Of a DNA stretch of 64,000 bases, positions 22,071 to 37,152 are shown in pieces (position 1 is the stretch's first letter; the number at the start of each line of letters is the position of its first letter). This stretch comes from Drosophila persimilis (lineage: Eukaryota; Arthropoda; Insecta; Diptera; Drosophilidae), in contig NW_020825298.1 in assembly GCF_003286085.1 (NCBI RefSeq), positions 5,642,001 to 5,706,000 of the forward strand, in the 5' to 3' direction. The position numbers and the translations under genes are program-made. Under the pieces are notes generated by a model, which saw only the letters and a list, made by a program, of their open reading frames with translations, was not told the DNA's origin and ran no database searches.

Positions 22071-25000
22071 TCTTTCACATTGTCTCACCCATTCTCCCAC
22101 AAACAACTGATCTGAAAATCAAGGCCGGAATATCTTTCAAATACTATCCCACGTTTGGGGCCTGGCCAGGCCCCGACCAGTTCACCTGCTTGGCGAACTT
22201 TTGATAAGATGGCTTTGATCTATCCCACGATTTAATCAAAAACGCAAATTTTTGTTGTTGTCTTTTTTTCCTTCTCTTCTGCGGCTACTCGCGGAAGTTG
22301 CTTCTGCCTCTACTGTGTAGATATAGTAGAGAGACTGCTTCTTCATTTTTTTTTGTGCCTCTCTTGATTTCCATTCATTGGGGGCATGCGTGGGAAATCC
22401 ATGTTGCATGTCTCTCTGGGGGCACCGACTGCGGTTGGCCGCATAATTTGCTGTGAAAATCATTTTGCGGCTGCGTGTTGCATAAAATTACAATTGAAAT
22501 TTTTCTCTCTCCCTCCATCTAGACGGTCTCTTTTTCGTCGTCATCTTTCGTGTTTGTGGCGGAGACCAAGCCAATTAAAAATTATAATGGTGGATAAACT
22601 AATTAAGCAAAAAAAGTATTGAGAGCATTTCCATGCTCCAGTGGAAAAGTGGGAAAAAAATTCAGTGTTAGAGCCAACTCCATGGATCGGAACTACATAT
22701 TATCTGGGTCCGATTAAGTGTTACTATATATCCATATCCAGAGAAGCTTTTCAAGATCATTCGCGAATGGAAATGGTAAGCTGGAAATGGTTAATTTTTT
22801 CATTGAATAACTTTTGATTTGATGAAGATCTTACCCCTAGACATGCTAGGCTACCCAGGAGGGGACTTCGGATCCCAAATTGACTTGTCGTTGCCCAAAC
22901 AAATTGTAACATCAAATTGCTTTGGACATCTCTGACCCCTGGGACCTCTGTAATGATCCGGAGATCTCTGGGAAAACGTCGCCAGTCACGAAGAAAGCTC
23001 GGGTTTCATTCCCCAAGTCTCTCTCTCTCTCTCTCTGGTTTCGTTTCATTTGGGTTTTTGCTTTTCTATCCTCTAGTTTTTTTTTGTTTTAGGCCAATTT
23101 ATGCAAATGCCAAATGCTGCTCCACTTGAGGTAATTGCCACTCGTTTTTTTTTCTCTCTGGTTTCGGTTTCTTTTTTTTTTTTGCTTATCAGGTAACGGT
23201 AAATCAGTACGGCTGTGGCATAGACATGCCGAGCATGCGCCGTGAGGCGACAGCCATCAATCAAATTGAGAGGCCGGCAATCAAATGCGAACGCAGGAAA
23301 GAGACGCCACAACCCAAAAAGAAACAGAAACTGTTAAAAATCAACAGCTGCCTCTAGTTGCTCTCTCTCCCCAAGGGGGGGTAACCTTTTCTTTTTTTTT
23401 TTTTGCTATTAAGCATCAAGGAAATATAAAATATTTATTACAATTTTTAGTTTTCCTGCATTAATCAATTTCAAGCCCCCCTTAATGAAACAAAAAATAT
23501 CCTGTCTACACCCCTGTCTAGGTGTATAATCGCGTGTGTCTCCATTGCCGATCTCAAACATGATTTTTAACGACAAATTTACGCGCTTAATCTCGACAAC
23601 AAAATATGCAAATGTGAGCGGGACGAGGCGGCGGCTCGAGTAGGAGGATAAGCCAAGGAAAGGGTAAAGGAAAGAAAGAAGTTGTTTTTTTAACGATTCG
23701 CCATGTTCATTAGTGCCGACACTTGAGTACACACTCATACGAAGAGCCAGAGGTCCCCCGACCAACAGAAAACCGACTCTTTAATGTTTAAGTGCGTTTC
23801 ATTAATTGAAATGGTCAATTTGTAGTCGGAGATAAGAGAGGAAGTTGCTGGCAGAAGTAGAAGCAGAAGCAGCAAGTGGCAGATGCTGTTGAGGCAGTGG
23901 CAGTGGCAGTCCATCCTCGGATCCTCCTGTGGCTGTGGCTGTTAGGTTGCATTGATATTTCCACGGAGGAGGAGTCGATCGGCTTGCCGTTGCCCTATAT
24001 GGTAAGATTGTAAGAGGAGTTTGATAGTTCTCTGGTTTGTGGCGCCAGCAGACTTCCATTCATCAGGCGGCGGTGACAGCGGCATCTCGAATGCATATTA
24101 ATAGGAATTCCATCCAGAACGAACTGGGAATACTCTCCTATGGAATGTTGATTGATGAATGTGTATACTCGTAAAAGAAATAATTAAATATGAATTAAAT
24201 TAACGGCAGTCGAAATTCTCTGTTATCGATACATTGACTGTCATTCTTGGCCACATCCGTTACAAACCTTATGGAAAAGCTCAGTAAATTAAAATCTGTG
24301 AAGAGCATGACACACATGGGACCCAAGAAACAACAACTGTGTACATCCACAAGTCATGGTCATGGCGACAAAAACAAAAACAACACATCGCCCAACGGTA
24401 AGCGGTCAACGGAAATCTCTCTCTCTTTCTGACTTTCCTGCCATCCCATCTTCCTCTCGCTACTTCTCTTGATATGGGTGAAGCTCTAACTGTTTATCTA
24501 GCGGATCGATTTAACTCTCTCTCTTGCTGTGTTCTGTTCTCTTTCTGCTACATCTCCGCTTTAAGTACTGGGCAAACAAGGCAGCACCTGCGTTACAGCA
24601 TATCAAATAAATTTCATGCTGGATTTTATCCCTTTATAATATAATAATCATAAGTTTGCTACAAATTCTGTTTGTTCCGTTTAGCCAGTACCTAATAATC
24701 CCTCTTCTTTGTAGTCAAATGCTTTAAAAACGAAATCTTATATTGTCTTGCTCTAATTGTCTAAGATGACAATGCTGATTGTAATCGGGAAAAAGATGAT
24801 GGAGAAGGTGGAAAAATGGTGTCGGGTACGCCAACACAGGCCAGCGGCATAACGGTACAAAGAACGCACACTCAAACAAACACACGCCGAAACAATTGGT
24901 GTCCAGCTCGAAGTCGAACTCGAATTCGAACTCCAACTTCAACTGGAAACCAATTGGCATTTCAATCACGCATCAATCTGGCACGTTTTTATGATGCAGA

Positions 25001-25951
25001 TCACAAGGCGAAGCGAAGCAGCACAGCACAGCACAGTCCCCAAACAACAACAATGTTGCTCATGATTATGATCATGATTATCATGTTGCTGTGGAATGAG
25101 GATGACGAACTGGACACAGCACGAGGCAGCAGCCGCAGCAGCAACGGGCTGGACTTGACGTGAGACTCCTCCTATAGTCGATTCCCTTTGCAGAGAGCAA
25201 TACGATTTTAAACAGAATTTTGTAACAGAAAGGAAGACAAATCTTCCACCATAGTATACATTCGGGAATAACTTCAACAGTGAAACGATATATGTACCAA
25301 AATGGTATGACTAGATCTTATGATCAAATCCGAATCACTACACTCCGATATCATAGGAATGATGGCTGCAAGAGTATCCCAAAGTTCGGTTCGTTTGGTA
25401 AGCCTTCCTTTCCTGCCTTTCTTGTTGAAAAATGAAATTTTTATTGGTCGGTTAAGTTTTCGTTACATTTCGAGGATTGTTATAAATTTCATTGATAATT
25501 GCCATATATTGATGGCATGATTATGTGCATGATTGTCTGATTGTTACTGTTACTGTTGTATCTTTCGGTTTGGTTTCTACGTGCGTGGCATATGCACTGC
25601 AAAAATTTCTCATTTTCTGTTGATCTTTCCTTCAGCCCCCGCCCCCCATGCCTGCGTATACTGCTCCCCTTTGATACGATCCATGGCTCTGCAAAATTGT
25701 TTTCGTCGAAAATTGTTGCACGAACCCCAAACGAGACACAGATGGAAATGGCAGGGGGAAATATCAATATGAAGGGGGAATATGTAACGAGGATATGTAC
25801 ATATCTGTATAAGTGGAAGTCATATATAGGTCAGCAGCCTCTTGATTGAGTTGCAAAAAAAAAAATTGATTTTTATCTCATGGCAATTTGAAATTTCTTT
25901 AATGGTACGATTCAATCAGGTCTCACGAGGTTCCCGTATCGGATTCTCCGA

Positions 25952-25969
25952 AATGTAAAGCTTTACATT
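25952..25969. repeat. 18-bp perfect palindrome
   Basis: AATGTAAAG is followed directly by its reverse complement CTTTACATT. No flanking repeat explains it. Confidence 0.7.
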
Positions 25970-27129
25970 GCTACACTTTACAAGCTATCATCAGGGGATT
26001 ATTCTCAAAAACAGTCTACTTAAAGCTATTTCGTGAATACCTATTTACATATTTTATTATTCAGTTGGCAACAGAAATGTCTGCAAATTTCACTTCACCT
26101 TTGAGTGAGTTTTTGGCCTTTTAGCTCCTCCAATTCCTAGTTCCCATGCCTCTCCATTTCTTGTTAATCATTCTGTCCGTATGTCCGTCTGTATGTTTGT
26201 CCTCCCGTGTCTTTGGCTCATAAATTTAAACAGAAAAAAAAGGCACAGACGAAAAAAAGACTCTCGTAAGGTACAACTGTCAACGGACAATGTTTGGTGG
26301 TATGTTTGGTGGCCGCTTGGAAAGTCGAACCACACAAAGCTGGACACCAAAAATGGCTTAATAGTTAAATTTAATGTTTGGCCATAACTAAAAGCTCAGG
26401 CTCAAGACAAACTGCCGTTCAATATGCAAATGTGGCACAGACAGACAGACAGATAGATAGATAGAGAGAGAGAGGAAGAAGGAGTACGAGTAGCTGGAGC
26501 TACCAGTACACAATCCCCAATCCACAATCCCAAATCTGTTTGTTTTCCTTTCTTTCGTTCGTTTGTTGTTGGTTAAACAAGTCTGGTCGCCCCACTCCAT
26601 TCTCCGAGGAGGTTCTTATCAGCTGCCCGAGCGGAGGCTATCAAAAATAATTGACAACTAAATGGACCATACAAAAGTCAATGGCGTGAAAAAGAGGCAT
26701 TCAATGTGGCTGGGGAAATTGTCATTTGACAAAATCGTTAGCCCTGATAAGACAACTCAAGTTGGTCTTTGTGTGTGGGTCTCCTCTTCCACTCTTTGAG
26801 TGTGTGGGCTGTTTGTACTCGTACATAGTTCTACCCCTGATTTGGTCATGAGTGCTCGGGCTCGGTCTCAGGCTTAGGCTCGGTCTCGGGCACGGAGCGA
26901 CTCGAGTTCGTGGCCTGAGTCTTTTGTGTTTCGACGCATTTCGTGTGCGCTGTGTGCTGTGTAGGGGCCCCCATCATGATTCACTGACCAAGCTGGTAGA
27001 TCTCGGAGGAGTCGGACCGAATGACGAGCTGAGCGACTGGCACGACCACCGCAATTACATCCGGTAATTTAATGTAATTTTATATTTCATTTCAATCGCA
27101 TGCGAGATAGCACAGCAGCAAACTGAAAA

Positions 27130-27370
27130 CAAGTAAGGAATGCTATATCCGCTATAGCGACTATGGGATACCTACTAATCAGGTTTAGCAAAACAACAAT
27201 CCTCTGGGTATTTCATTTGTTGCCGAAATATGAAAAAATATTGACAACTACTTTTTCTGGATATATAGCTATTGCTCCAGATTAAGAATGGAAAACCATC
27301 CATTCTACCTTCCGCCACAGATTCAACGCATATACCATATACTCGTACCTTTGTACTTTTCCACGATTAC
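27130..27370. repeat. Probable decayed interspersed repeat
   Basis: The stretch begins AACAAGTAAGGAATGCTATA and continues with a CGACTATGGGATACC element. This combination recalls the ends of abundant non-coding repeats (INE-1/DINE type or MITEs) in Drosophila genomes. I see no coding sequence or clear boundaries; the family assignment needs a library search. Confidence 0.35.
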
Positions 27371-28160
27371 CGATTATAATACAAGTGTCTATCCGCCGCT
27401 TAATCATAGCCGCTTGACTACGCTGAGATTTTGTCAACATTCTCCACTAACGTGATTTCGCAAATTAACATTTAAATAATGGCCCAGACGTGCATCATCT
27501 GTTGATAAGACTCTGGCCCAAGTCCGAGCTCTAACAGTTTCTAGCACAGATGGTGGTCGGTCGGTCGGTCATAAAGGCCATACGTCTTCGAGGCGGCTTC
27601 GTTTGATAGCAAATGATTGATTACTTAATTTTCCTGTCAATCTTCTGAGAAACTTAGAAATTTGTCAACAGCTCCAAACGAACCAAAATGAGGGAAACAT
27701 TTCTCAAATTTAACTTTTATTTTTTTTTTCTATGATTAATTGCCTTTTAGTTTTTGTTTTGGGGAGTTGGAACGCTCAGACAATGGCTCAGAAAAGTAGT
27801 TTTCGAGGCAGAAAAATATTTCATTAATTAGAATTTCGTTTGTGAGACCATTAAACTGGCCTAGGAACCAAGCCAGGCCAAGATTAATAAGCGGCAATTA
27901 ACCAAAAGAAACAAAAATCAAACAAAAACTCAAAAAAAAACTGAAAAAAGAAAGAAAACAAAACTGTTAGAAAGAGGCGTTGCTCAACGGTTTAAAAACG
28001 CATTTGGATATCTTTATGTTTCTGTTTCTGTTGCTGTTTCTCATTTTTTCCTTTCCATTGTGTATTTCTGTTTTGGTTTGGTTTAATTATGCGTGGAGTT
28101 GTTTCAGTGCTTCTTTCCATTTTGATAAATTGGTTTGCTTTCAGTCCGCTTTGAGGTCAA

Positions 28161-28188
28161 GTCGGGGTCGGGGTCGGGGTCGGGGTCG
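28161..28188. repeat. GTCGGG hexamer repeat
   Basis: About four and a half perfect copies of the six-base unit GTCGGG. Confidence 0.85.
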
Positions 28189-31100
28189 CTCATTAAGCCA
28201 GACCCAGAGCCTGGTCCAACGTATCAACTTACCCGAACAGGAAGCATTCGATGCGACGACCATTTCCAGTTCCAGTTTCTAGGCCCCATCACAGGCCAAT
28301 TGATTGACAAGACGAGAGTCCACAGCATTTGTCTGCAAGAAAAGAATGGGGAATGGTAATTGACATAAGTATCAATGAATTCAGGCGAGGGTCGATACGT
28401 AAGTTGATCAAATTAGGTAACAATTAGTTGAGAAGAGCTGAAAACATCTATATAATATTCTTATCATATAAGAAAGTATAACTACACATGTATATCTTTG
28501 ATAGATTTCAATGCTCTTTGGTTGAGACTGATGTAACCCCATCGAACGACCCTCGGTGGTATCCTATCCGCTTACCACTTACAGCTCCCATAACGACAGG
28601 AAACGAGAGCAACAAAAACTTGCCTCAATAAGTTGCCACAGCGTTACATGCGGCCTTACCTTACCCCTTTTTTTTGCCATGCCCGATGCGATGCCAGATG
28701 CGTAGTCCAAAAACTGTGGACAAGAGGGTTGGGACCCTGAACTTAGCATCCAGTTTGACTGGAACTGGAAGCAAGTTAATTGAATTAAGGCTGTCCGCGA
28801 GTCACCCGTCCCCCAATCTACTGGCCGGACTACGCTCCTGCGTTGATTTATGTGAACAGATCTGGTAGGGTGGTGGTGGCTGACTGGCTGGGGCTACAAT
28901 TGACAATTGCTCGACTCGGGTCGACTCTGATCGGTTGGTTGACTCAATGGAATGCAGTCGGTGGTTGCAGCTGCAACGAGGCAGAGAGACGGAGAGCCAA
29001 AGAGCCAAAGAGCTATAGAGCCAGAGAAACAGAGAGGAGTTGTTGCCGACTGCCACATGCCATGCCACAAATGAAATGCCTGGCATTTCGTCTAGCTATC
29101 GGGAAAGTGTGGTACTGGTACCTCCAGTGGTAACCAGCCAGTGTTGAGTAAGTCACTTATTAAGTGTCATCTCCATGTCGCCAAAGGCGCCGCCTCGCGC
29201 CAAAATGCAAATGATAAACTGACAGCCTTATGACAGCATTAAGCAAATTGCTCGCCAGCCGCCCAGACGATAAGCAGACATCGGGGATATCGCCATAGGA
29301 ATGGGCTCGCTCCGAATGGAAGCAGATGCAGATGTGGCATGGGGCATGGGCAGTGGCAGGCGCACAAGTCGAGTTAACGATTGGCTTAATAAAATGAAAT
29401 ATTAAATGCGATTAAAAACGCAAAGACGACGACAACGACAACAGCGAAGACGACAACGTGGAAGGCGACGATGCAATAAATATATTGGGAACAGGCCAAA
29501 CAGCTACTGGACTTGTGTGTGGACACCAGACGCCGGACGTAGTAGCACAATTCCAGCTCCAGCTCCAGCTCCAATTCGAGTTTGGGCTCGGGTCGGGGTT
29601 GGGGTTGCCCCTCTCCGAAAGACATGATAAAAATGTGAAATGCATGCGTTCATTAAATTAATGCGCATGGGGCAAGGCAAGCAGCCATGGAGCCTGAGTC
29701 TGAGCCTGAGCAGATAATTAAATGCGTGTTTGTGGCATGGTCAGTGGGCAATGGGGCAAGGTGCTCGTAATGACATTAAATATGTTTAAACATGCATAAA
29801 TAAAAGGAGGCCGGAGACCCCGATCCCAACCCGAACAACTTTACTTTAAGCTGATGTTTTAATCAGGGCGATTCTTAGACTGCAGCAGCAGCAGCAGCCA
29901 TAACAGCAGGAGAGAGACGAGACGAGACTCGATCCCGACCCATTGGGGCCTAAGCTTGTTGCAACAACTGGTTGAATTAATGACGCAACACGAGCCTGGG
30001 CAACAGTCGCCTCCTCGAAGATTTACGACGATTCAAATTGCTTGGCGATAAATTGTAAAGTTAATCGCTTGTCAAAGTTTTCGCGGTCGCATTTATCTTC
30101 TCCCCTTCAGGTCGCTTCAGTAGCAGCTGCATCGAAATCCGTATTAGATAGCTGATAGTCGATAGCCGATAGCAGATAAAGATATAGACAAGATTTATGC
30201 ATCACCAGAGAGCTGTGGCCTAGGTCTGCGGGCACTGCACGTTTTATAATTTGTTTTGATTGTTCAGACTATAGTCTTTAATTCTTTGATGGGGTTTCAT
30301 TGGGATTTTATTGGTGACGTTATCAGTGGGGCTATAAGTCAGGCAAAACAAAGTACAATTGATGGATTGCTTGCTTTATCTTTGGTTATCTTTTGAGAAA
30401 TCTAATGGAAATATTCCCATGTATTTCAATTCCATCTATCTTCTGAATAGTATAATGATTGGATCGGACAACTTCCTCCAGGCCTGCAAAATTTATTGAC
30501 TGATAAGACATGTGTCTTGTGCAACGTCACCGACTATCGAATGGGGGAAGGGGGGCCCTCTCCTCTGCAACTCAACTCCAACTTCTACCACATTCCTCTT
30601 ATCGTTTTCAGAGTAATTACAGTTGTTGACTGCTACTGCTCTGTCGTCCGCGTACTTGTCCGCTCTTGTCCGTTCTTGTCTGTTGTCTGTTGTCTGTGCC
30701 TGTTCCAGTTCCAATTGAATCAACGAGGCGAGACAACAATTGTCCATTTCATGAATTGAAAGCGCCGCGCAGGTAAGACCCCTGCCCTCCCCTCGACTTG
30801 TTTGCTGTTTGGCTGTCCATTGTTTGGTTTTCCTTTCGGGTGGAGGCAGGCTGGGCTGCTGGAAAATGTCATTCAAGTTGCCAGGCAAGTTGACAAATTT
30901 GTCAACTGATATGGATATGGAAGCGTACTAGTCCTCTGAATCGAGGGGGGCTAAGGCCACGGCAAACATGTGTAGATTTATGGGTTAAAGTCCCTCTCCT
31001 TTCCTCTGATTCTTGTCTGCCACGGTTTGCATATGCATGAAGAGCTCCATGGCTCTGATCGGTGGAGAGGAGAACGTGAGGCGTGCGTGTCACGAGTCAC

Positions 31101-32599
31101 TAGTGTGGAATTCGTTTAAGAAGAAATTTTGTTAAAGTGATACGAACATGAAATGCGTCTCATTACATTGCTTTGCAGATACATTTTTTGGCGCTTATTT
31201 TGGCCCTAAAGCTCTTTTTACAATACAAATTTCTTCGCTTTTCATTTCTGTTTGAAATGAGTTCTTCGTGACTTTACTGCCTATCACGCATCCATCTCCA
31301 ATGCCTGGCATTGCCTACTGTTTCCTCTTCGGAAACCTCATGTTTATTTGCGGTTTAAGTGTTATTTGTTGATGGTGGCCCATGTCTATGTCTGTGCCAC
31401 GTCTCAAGTTCAGTTCACACGCTTTCACTGGATTCGAAGCGTCAATTTGAATTTGATGTCAGTCAGGCAACACTTTGATAGATAAGGCCACAAAGAAAAG
31501 CCAAAGCCACACCGTCAAACCGTCAAACCCTGCATAATTAGCAGGTCCACAAAACTCAAACTCAAACTGGAACTGGAACTGGAGTGAAGTGGTGTGGTGT
31601 GGTGGTTATCCATGTGGCCTAACACTCACTGTGGTACAACGTGGGTTATCTGGGGACCGCGTGGCTTCTGTGAAAACGGCTTCCACGTTTGATGGCGGCG
31701 GCGGCGGCATGCCCAACAAATTGCCGCTAATGAGGCGCACCAATGTTGCCCCCGTTTAATTAAAACCATAAACAGCATTGGCTGCGAGTTGGAGTTCGAG
31801 TTCGGCTTACCTCAGAGGTGCTCTGACTCTGGCTCTGCTCTGGTTCTCGTCAGCGGGGGGTTTGGCCTCTGGCTCCGATACGGTTCCGCTGAAAGGACTC
31901 CTGGGAATCATTGCAATCGCTGTACGCCTTTGATGATGTTGTTGTTATGGAGTGCCAAGAATTTGACTGCAAAGGAAATGCATTTTTTGTTTGAAAAAGG
32001 GTTGTTACATGTGTAAGACGATTGCTTGATTAATTGGTGTATCCATCAAAGAAATGTTAGAAAACGAAAGGAAAGCGAAAAGAACCACTGGATTTCTTGA
32101 GCAATAAAATTCTCCCATGACTCTTGTTCTCTAATCAAACTCTAGCGAAATTCAATTTATTAATATATTATCAATCCCACATACCATTCATTGATAGCTA
32201 CACCCAAACCCCCAAGGAACCCACCTGCCTACCTGCCTGCCTGCCTGCCCAATGTTTCTCCCCAAAATCTAATCGACACAACATTTTTGAGCCGAATTTT
32301 TCCACAGATAAATGTCGTTCCCAGGCAAGCAAAAAAATGCCAAGAGCTTGCCCCAGCATGGGCTTGTCAACAGCCACAATAAATCGTAAATCAATGAACG
32401 GTGCTCTTGTACGCACACAATTCACCCTCACTGTTCTTCTAGACGTTGGCCAATGGCCGGACGGCCGACCTGCCTCATAAAACATTGAAAATTATGATTT
32501 AACGCAAATTTTTGTAATTAATCTTGACAAAGTGGCATCTTCATCTTCATATGTTGCACGGCTCCTTTGGGTTGCGCGCGGGCATAAATCTTTTCCCCA

Positions 32600-32660
32600 C
32601 TTCTAGACGAGGCTTGGGCTTGAGTCTGAGCTTGGGTTTGGGCTTGGGCTTGGGCCTCAC
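32600..32660. repeat. CTTGGG/TTGAGT hexamer repeat
   Basis: A degenerate six-base array of GGCTTGGGCTTGAGTCTGAG type, ending in a (CATCAT)n tract near 32666. Confidence 0.65.
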
Positions 32661-35600
32661 CTGATCATCATCATCATCATTATCCTTCATTACGTTGGCC
32701 AAACCGGTTGGAGGTTTCTTTTGCAACTTTTTTTTTGTGTTTTTGCAAAAATATTTCATAATTGTGCCAAGCTATGCAGTTTTTTTCACTTTATTCTCTT
32801 CTTTTTTTTTTGGTTAAAATATGGCCTTTTAAGAGGCAGAGACAAACAGAGACAGAGAGAGAGAGAGAGCGAGTGAGAGAGTGACCTTTGTGGAGACTCA
32901 ATCTTAATTATACGTTTTTGGACCGGGGGGCTCACGACAAGCCCGATGACGACCAGTAGCAATTATTACCTGCAACACTCAACACTCATCATTCAGACAC
33001 ACACACATCCAGCCAGCCAACCAGCCAACCAGCCAGCCAGTCAGCAGCAACAACAAGAAAGCAGAGAGCTGCAGAATGATATATGACCATATTGCGTATA
33101 CGCCACCAGGGACAGCCGCAGAGATAGAGATTGAGATGGAGAGAGAGAACTAATTGCAGACAACCTGAAGCTGTCATTAAATCCAATGCAACATCATACT
33201 TAATCCCTCCCCAAAATACACCGACAACTTCCTACTCCCCAAAGATTTGAGTGCCCCACATGATACGCTTTTCCGAGTATGGCATGAGGATTGGAAGAGA
33301 TGTTTGCCATAAAAACGACGGATCTTCCTAAGGGTATCCACAGCTTCTGCTACCGAATCTAGCCTTCTTTTCTTCTTTGGAGTGTCTAATCTGATTTGCT
33401 GGAATTCAGCTGTTGAGCGGCTACCATACAATCTTTTGTGTACTATTAAATATATTTTTATGATTTGTTGGCTCTCGCACGATGCGTCAGTGGTTTTTTT
33501 TTTGGGCGCGAGGTCTGCTCGATTTTCGTTTATGTGTTTTTTTTTTTTTGTGGGGGTCTGGTCTGGTCTGTTCGTACTTTTCTTGTTTTGTCAGCAAAGT
33601 AAATAAAGTGAAATAAAAAACGTGACTGTTACGAAAAAGTCGTGTATGTGATTTTTGTTTTGTCTGTTATTTTTGTTCAGATACTCGTATTGTACGTGTA
33701 TTGCTTTTCTGGTTTCAAGTAGTTGACAGTGAGCGAGAGAGAGAGAGAGGTAGGGCCACAATGTACTCTACCTATAGTCATCCCGAGCCCCGAACAATGC
33801 GCACAATTTTCAATGCGTTGGCAAAGCGTTCGTTGGTTGGGCCCATTGTCTGACTGGCTCTAATTTTTGTATTTTTTTGCTTACTTTTTTGTATCTGCTG
33901 TGAGCTTGGTGTCGTGTCGAAATTTATATTAATTACTATGGCACACACACGAAACCAAACCATCTTTTTTCTCTTCTTCATTAGCAGTTGAACAAAAGCC
34001 GATGAGCAGCTTAAAGGCCTACCTACCATCTCGGGAATGGGGGGTATCTATCTTCTTAAAGATAGAACAAAATTCTTCATTCTTCATAGACTATAACCAG
34101 TTCTGTCTCGCAATCGATGAACTTCACAAATCAATCGAAACGGATATCGACATTCACCAAGCATTCTACGAGTATGTATCTTTAATTATTGATGGCTTTA
34201 ACAGACTAACCGCCATATTTACTATCTGCCAGATCTACCATTCTCTTTGCCTCTCTTTTGTTCGATAAGTTGCGCCACGCTCCACGTACAATCTCTTTTG
34301 GTGTTGTTTTTACAACCTTTGCTGTAAGTTATAGATTTTTAAGATTTTATTGGGTGATCTTTGATCTGACTGTTATCTTGATATCTGAGGTGTGTAGTCT
34401 TTGAATGGTTGGTTGAATGGTTCGATCTTTTCAACCTGTAAGAGGGCATTTTCATTTTCCCTACAATGCTACTCCCCATATAGGATCCCCTGCCATTGCC
34501 AACCAATTTCTTTTCTAAATTCTTTCCACAGACACTATTTTACCACCGAAGAGAGGCAAAGGCTGAAGATCAGCTTCTGCCGTGTACCAGACCCTGGTTT
34601 GGGTCTGGTTTGGTCTTTGGTCTTTTATAGTGAAGTGTAGTGTAGTCTAGTGGTTACTCCTCCACACAGCGATCACAATGACGGTGTTCTTCGGCCCCTC
34701 GAAATATCAGGCCGCCCATGTCCATATTTAGACAGCGCACAACGATCTCTATGGTCTCCGACTAGCCGGGAATTGCGCGGTTTTTCGAGTCTTGTTGCGT
34801 GGGTGCAGCCTTAGAGACTCAGAGACTCAGAGAGAGAGATATCAGAGCTCCTCGTACCAACCAAAAAGAAAGAAAAAAGGGGAAAAATACAACAGAAAGA
34901 AAACACAGCAATTTATGTTCGTTTGCCCGGCTCGACTTGACTTTGGCTGGCCTGGCTTTTAAGGCAGGGCCTGGGACTGACCAGATCGATCTCTACCTGT
35001 ACCTCTACCTGAACCTGTACCGGTAGTCGCCTCCTCTTACTCCGCTTCGTGCCTCTCTGCCTCTATGTTGCAGCCTCTGTTTAATATTCGATAGTTAATC
35101 AATTAACTAACATAATTTCGTGCAAAACTAATTAACTACCTCTGGTCCGGACAAATGTTTGCTGTCAAGAGCATTTAGTGTCATTCATTTTGCGTTCAAG
35201 CGCGGCACGGTGCGGCGCCCACTTGGACACGGAAAAAACTTGTTTTCTACCTCCCCGTATCGCATCCCATCCACCCATCCCAGCCACCCAGCAACTACTC
35301 ATCCCGGACTAAACTCTGGATTTTAATTTGTTTGAATTTAATAAGTTTTCTCGAGAAAAGCAATAGGAAAACGTATCCGCCGCTTTTAGGGCGAAATCAA
35401 AAATCAATACATAATTCTTTTGACATGCCAATCGCACATTTGTGGCATGCAACCAGCAACCGGCAACCAGCAACAACAACATGTTTGCCCGACTCATTGA
35501 GATAAAAATGTGCAATGTGCCGGGGAGATCGATCCACCAGAGCCCCGGAGTGTGAGGCAGATGGGGCGGCAGATGGAGGCTGAAGCGGAGGCTTGCAACA

Positions 35601-36258
35601 AAACGACGACAAGGCAGGCAACATAGGCAACACTGGCGCAACAGTTGCAACCGTTCAAGCTGCACCTTCAACACACACCACACACCACACACCGTACACC
35701 AGTAGGAGAGCAGGAGGATACAAAAACAAAAAACAGGATGAAAAAAAAAAACAAAAAACTGACATCCCAACTTTGAGGCTAAGGAAAAAGTGAAATCTGC
35801 TAGAATTGATCTTGTGGGGAGTCGAAGTCATCGTCGTCGTCGGCGTCGTCGGTTGTTGGGTTCGTCGGTTGTGGTCGAGACTCCAATGGGCACCAAAAAA
35901 ACTGGTTTACACATCTGGCAAAGAAGTTAGCCCAACGGCAGAAAAGCTAACCCATGAACAGTGGAACAGTGATTCCAGATGTGCCCTCAAATTAAAAGAA
36001 AAGGGTACCTTAAAATCAATGCACAAGACTTACAGAATTTTTGAATAATATTTATGAGACATTTAGTGAGAAGATCCTCCCTCCATAAGTTCTAACTAAA
36101 AATCAAATCTTTTCTTCAATATTTGTCACACTTTCATGTGACTTTCGACCACTGTGGCTTGGGGTTAGCTCTTCTTCGGCGAGGTCTCAGTTGCAGTCTC
36201 TCAGCCAGAGCCTTTCATTCGCTGTCAGCATCAATTGAGCCAGCTCTACACCGCAAAA

Positions 36259-36298
36259 GCCTTGCCCTCGCCTTCGCCTTCGCCTTCTTCGCCCTCTG
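36259..36298. repeat. CCTTCG hexamer repeat
   Basis: Degenerate copies of GCCTTC/CCCTCG in a CT-rich block. Confidence 0.6.
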
Positions 36299-37110
36299 GT
36301 ACTCTGGCTGTAGAAGCATCTTCTGGGTCCTCTGGCAAGAGCCATTCAGAGCCAAGATATATGAGCCAGTGCTATGTTGTGACTGCTGCCCGCTGTGCAC
36401 CTGTGCCCAAAGAAGAACTGGGGGATGAGGCTGTGAGGATGAGCCTCTGAGCCTGCTCTGCGCTGCTCTGCTCTGAAGGTGAGGCTGAAGATGTTGCGTT
36501 TGCTTGGAGATGAGCAGGCGGAATGGAATGGACTTTTAAATGTTGCCATTTGTTGCGTGAAAACGCAACCGGTAGCCCAAAAACGTTCAGGCATTGCCGA
36601 TTGCCGTTGAGGAGGGTTCAGGTTTAGGTTCAGGTTTTGGGTTTTGAGTTTGAGTTTGAGTTTAAGTTCGAGTTCCTTTCAGCTATTAGGCAACGTTTTC
36701 TCATCACTGATCCTCAGTCTCCTCGTTGCATGCCCAGCGGCGATCATTAACGCCAACGGTTTTTGCGGCGCTTTGAACAACATTTTACAACTTCTCCCGA
36801 AAAGCAGAAGCAGCAGCAGCAACAGCAACAGCAGCCAGAGCACTAGCAACATCGACAAAAAGGTCAGCTACCGTCAGCACAAACAAACATACGAGTACTG
36901 CTCGTATAAAAAAAATAACATAAAAATAAGATAGAGACAGGGACAGGGAGCAAAGAGAGAGAGAGAGAGACACTGCTGTTCTGGGGCCATTCCAGGAAAC
37001 CCAACAACTTTTTTAAAAGTGCCCCGAACAGAAAACAGGGAAAACAGAACAAGTGACAAGCCACTTGAATGGGAAAGAAACCTTTGGCCAGTCAACCTAA
37101 TAAAAATGTT

Positions 37111-37152
37111 GTGGCTGTGGCTATGGCTATGGCTGTGGCTGTGGCTGTGGCT
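37111..37152. repeat. GTGGCT hexamer repeat
   Basis: Seven copies of the six-base unit GTGGCT/ATGGCT in tandem. Confidence 0.85.

Noticed and set aside
23409-23765. 118-codon reverse ORF
   Set aside because: No family resemblance and no promoter; length is within chance for AT-rich intergenic DNA.
35309-35770. 153-codon reverse ORF
   Set aside because: It spans a CA-rich repeat and poly-A tract and reads as simple sequence rather than a protein.
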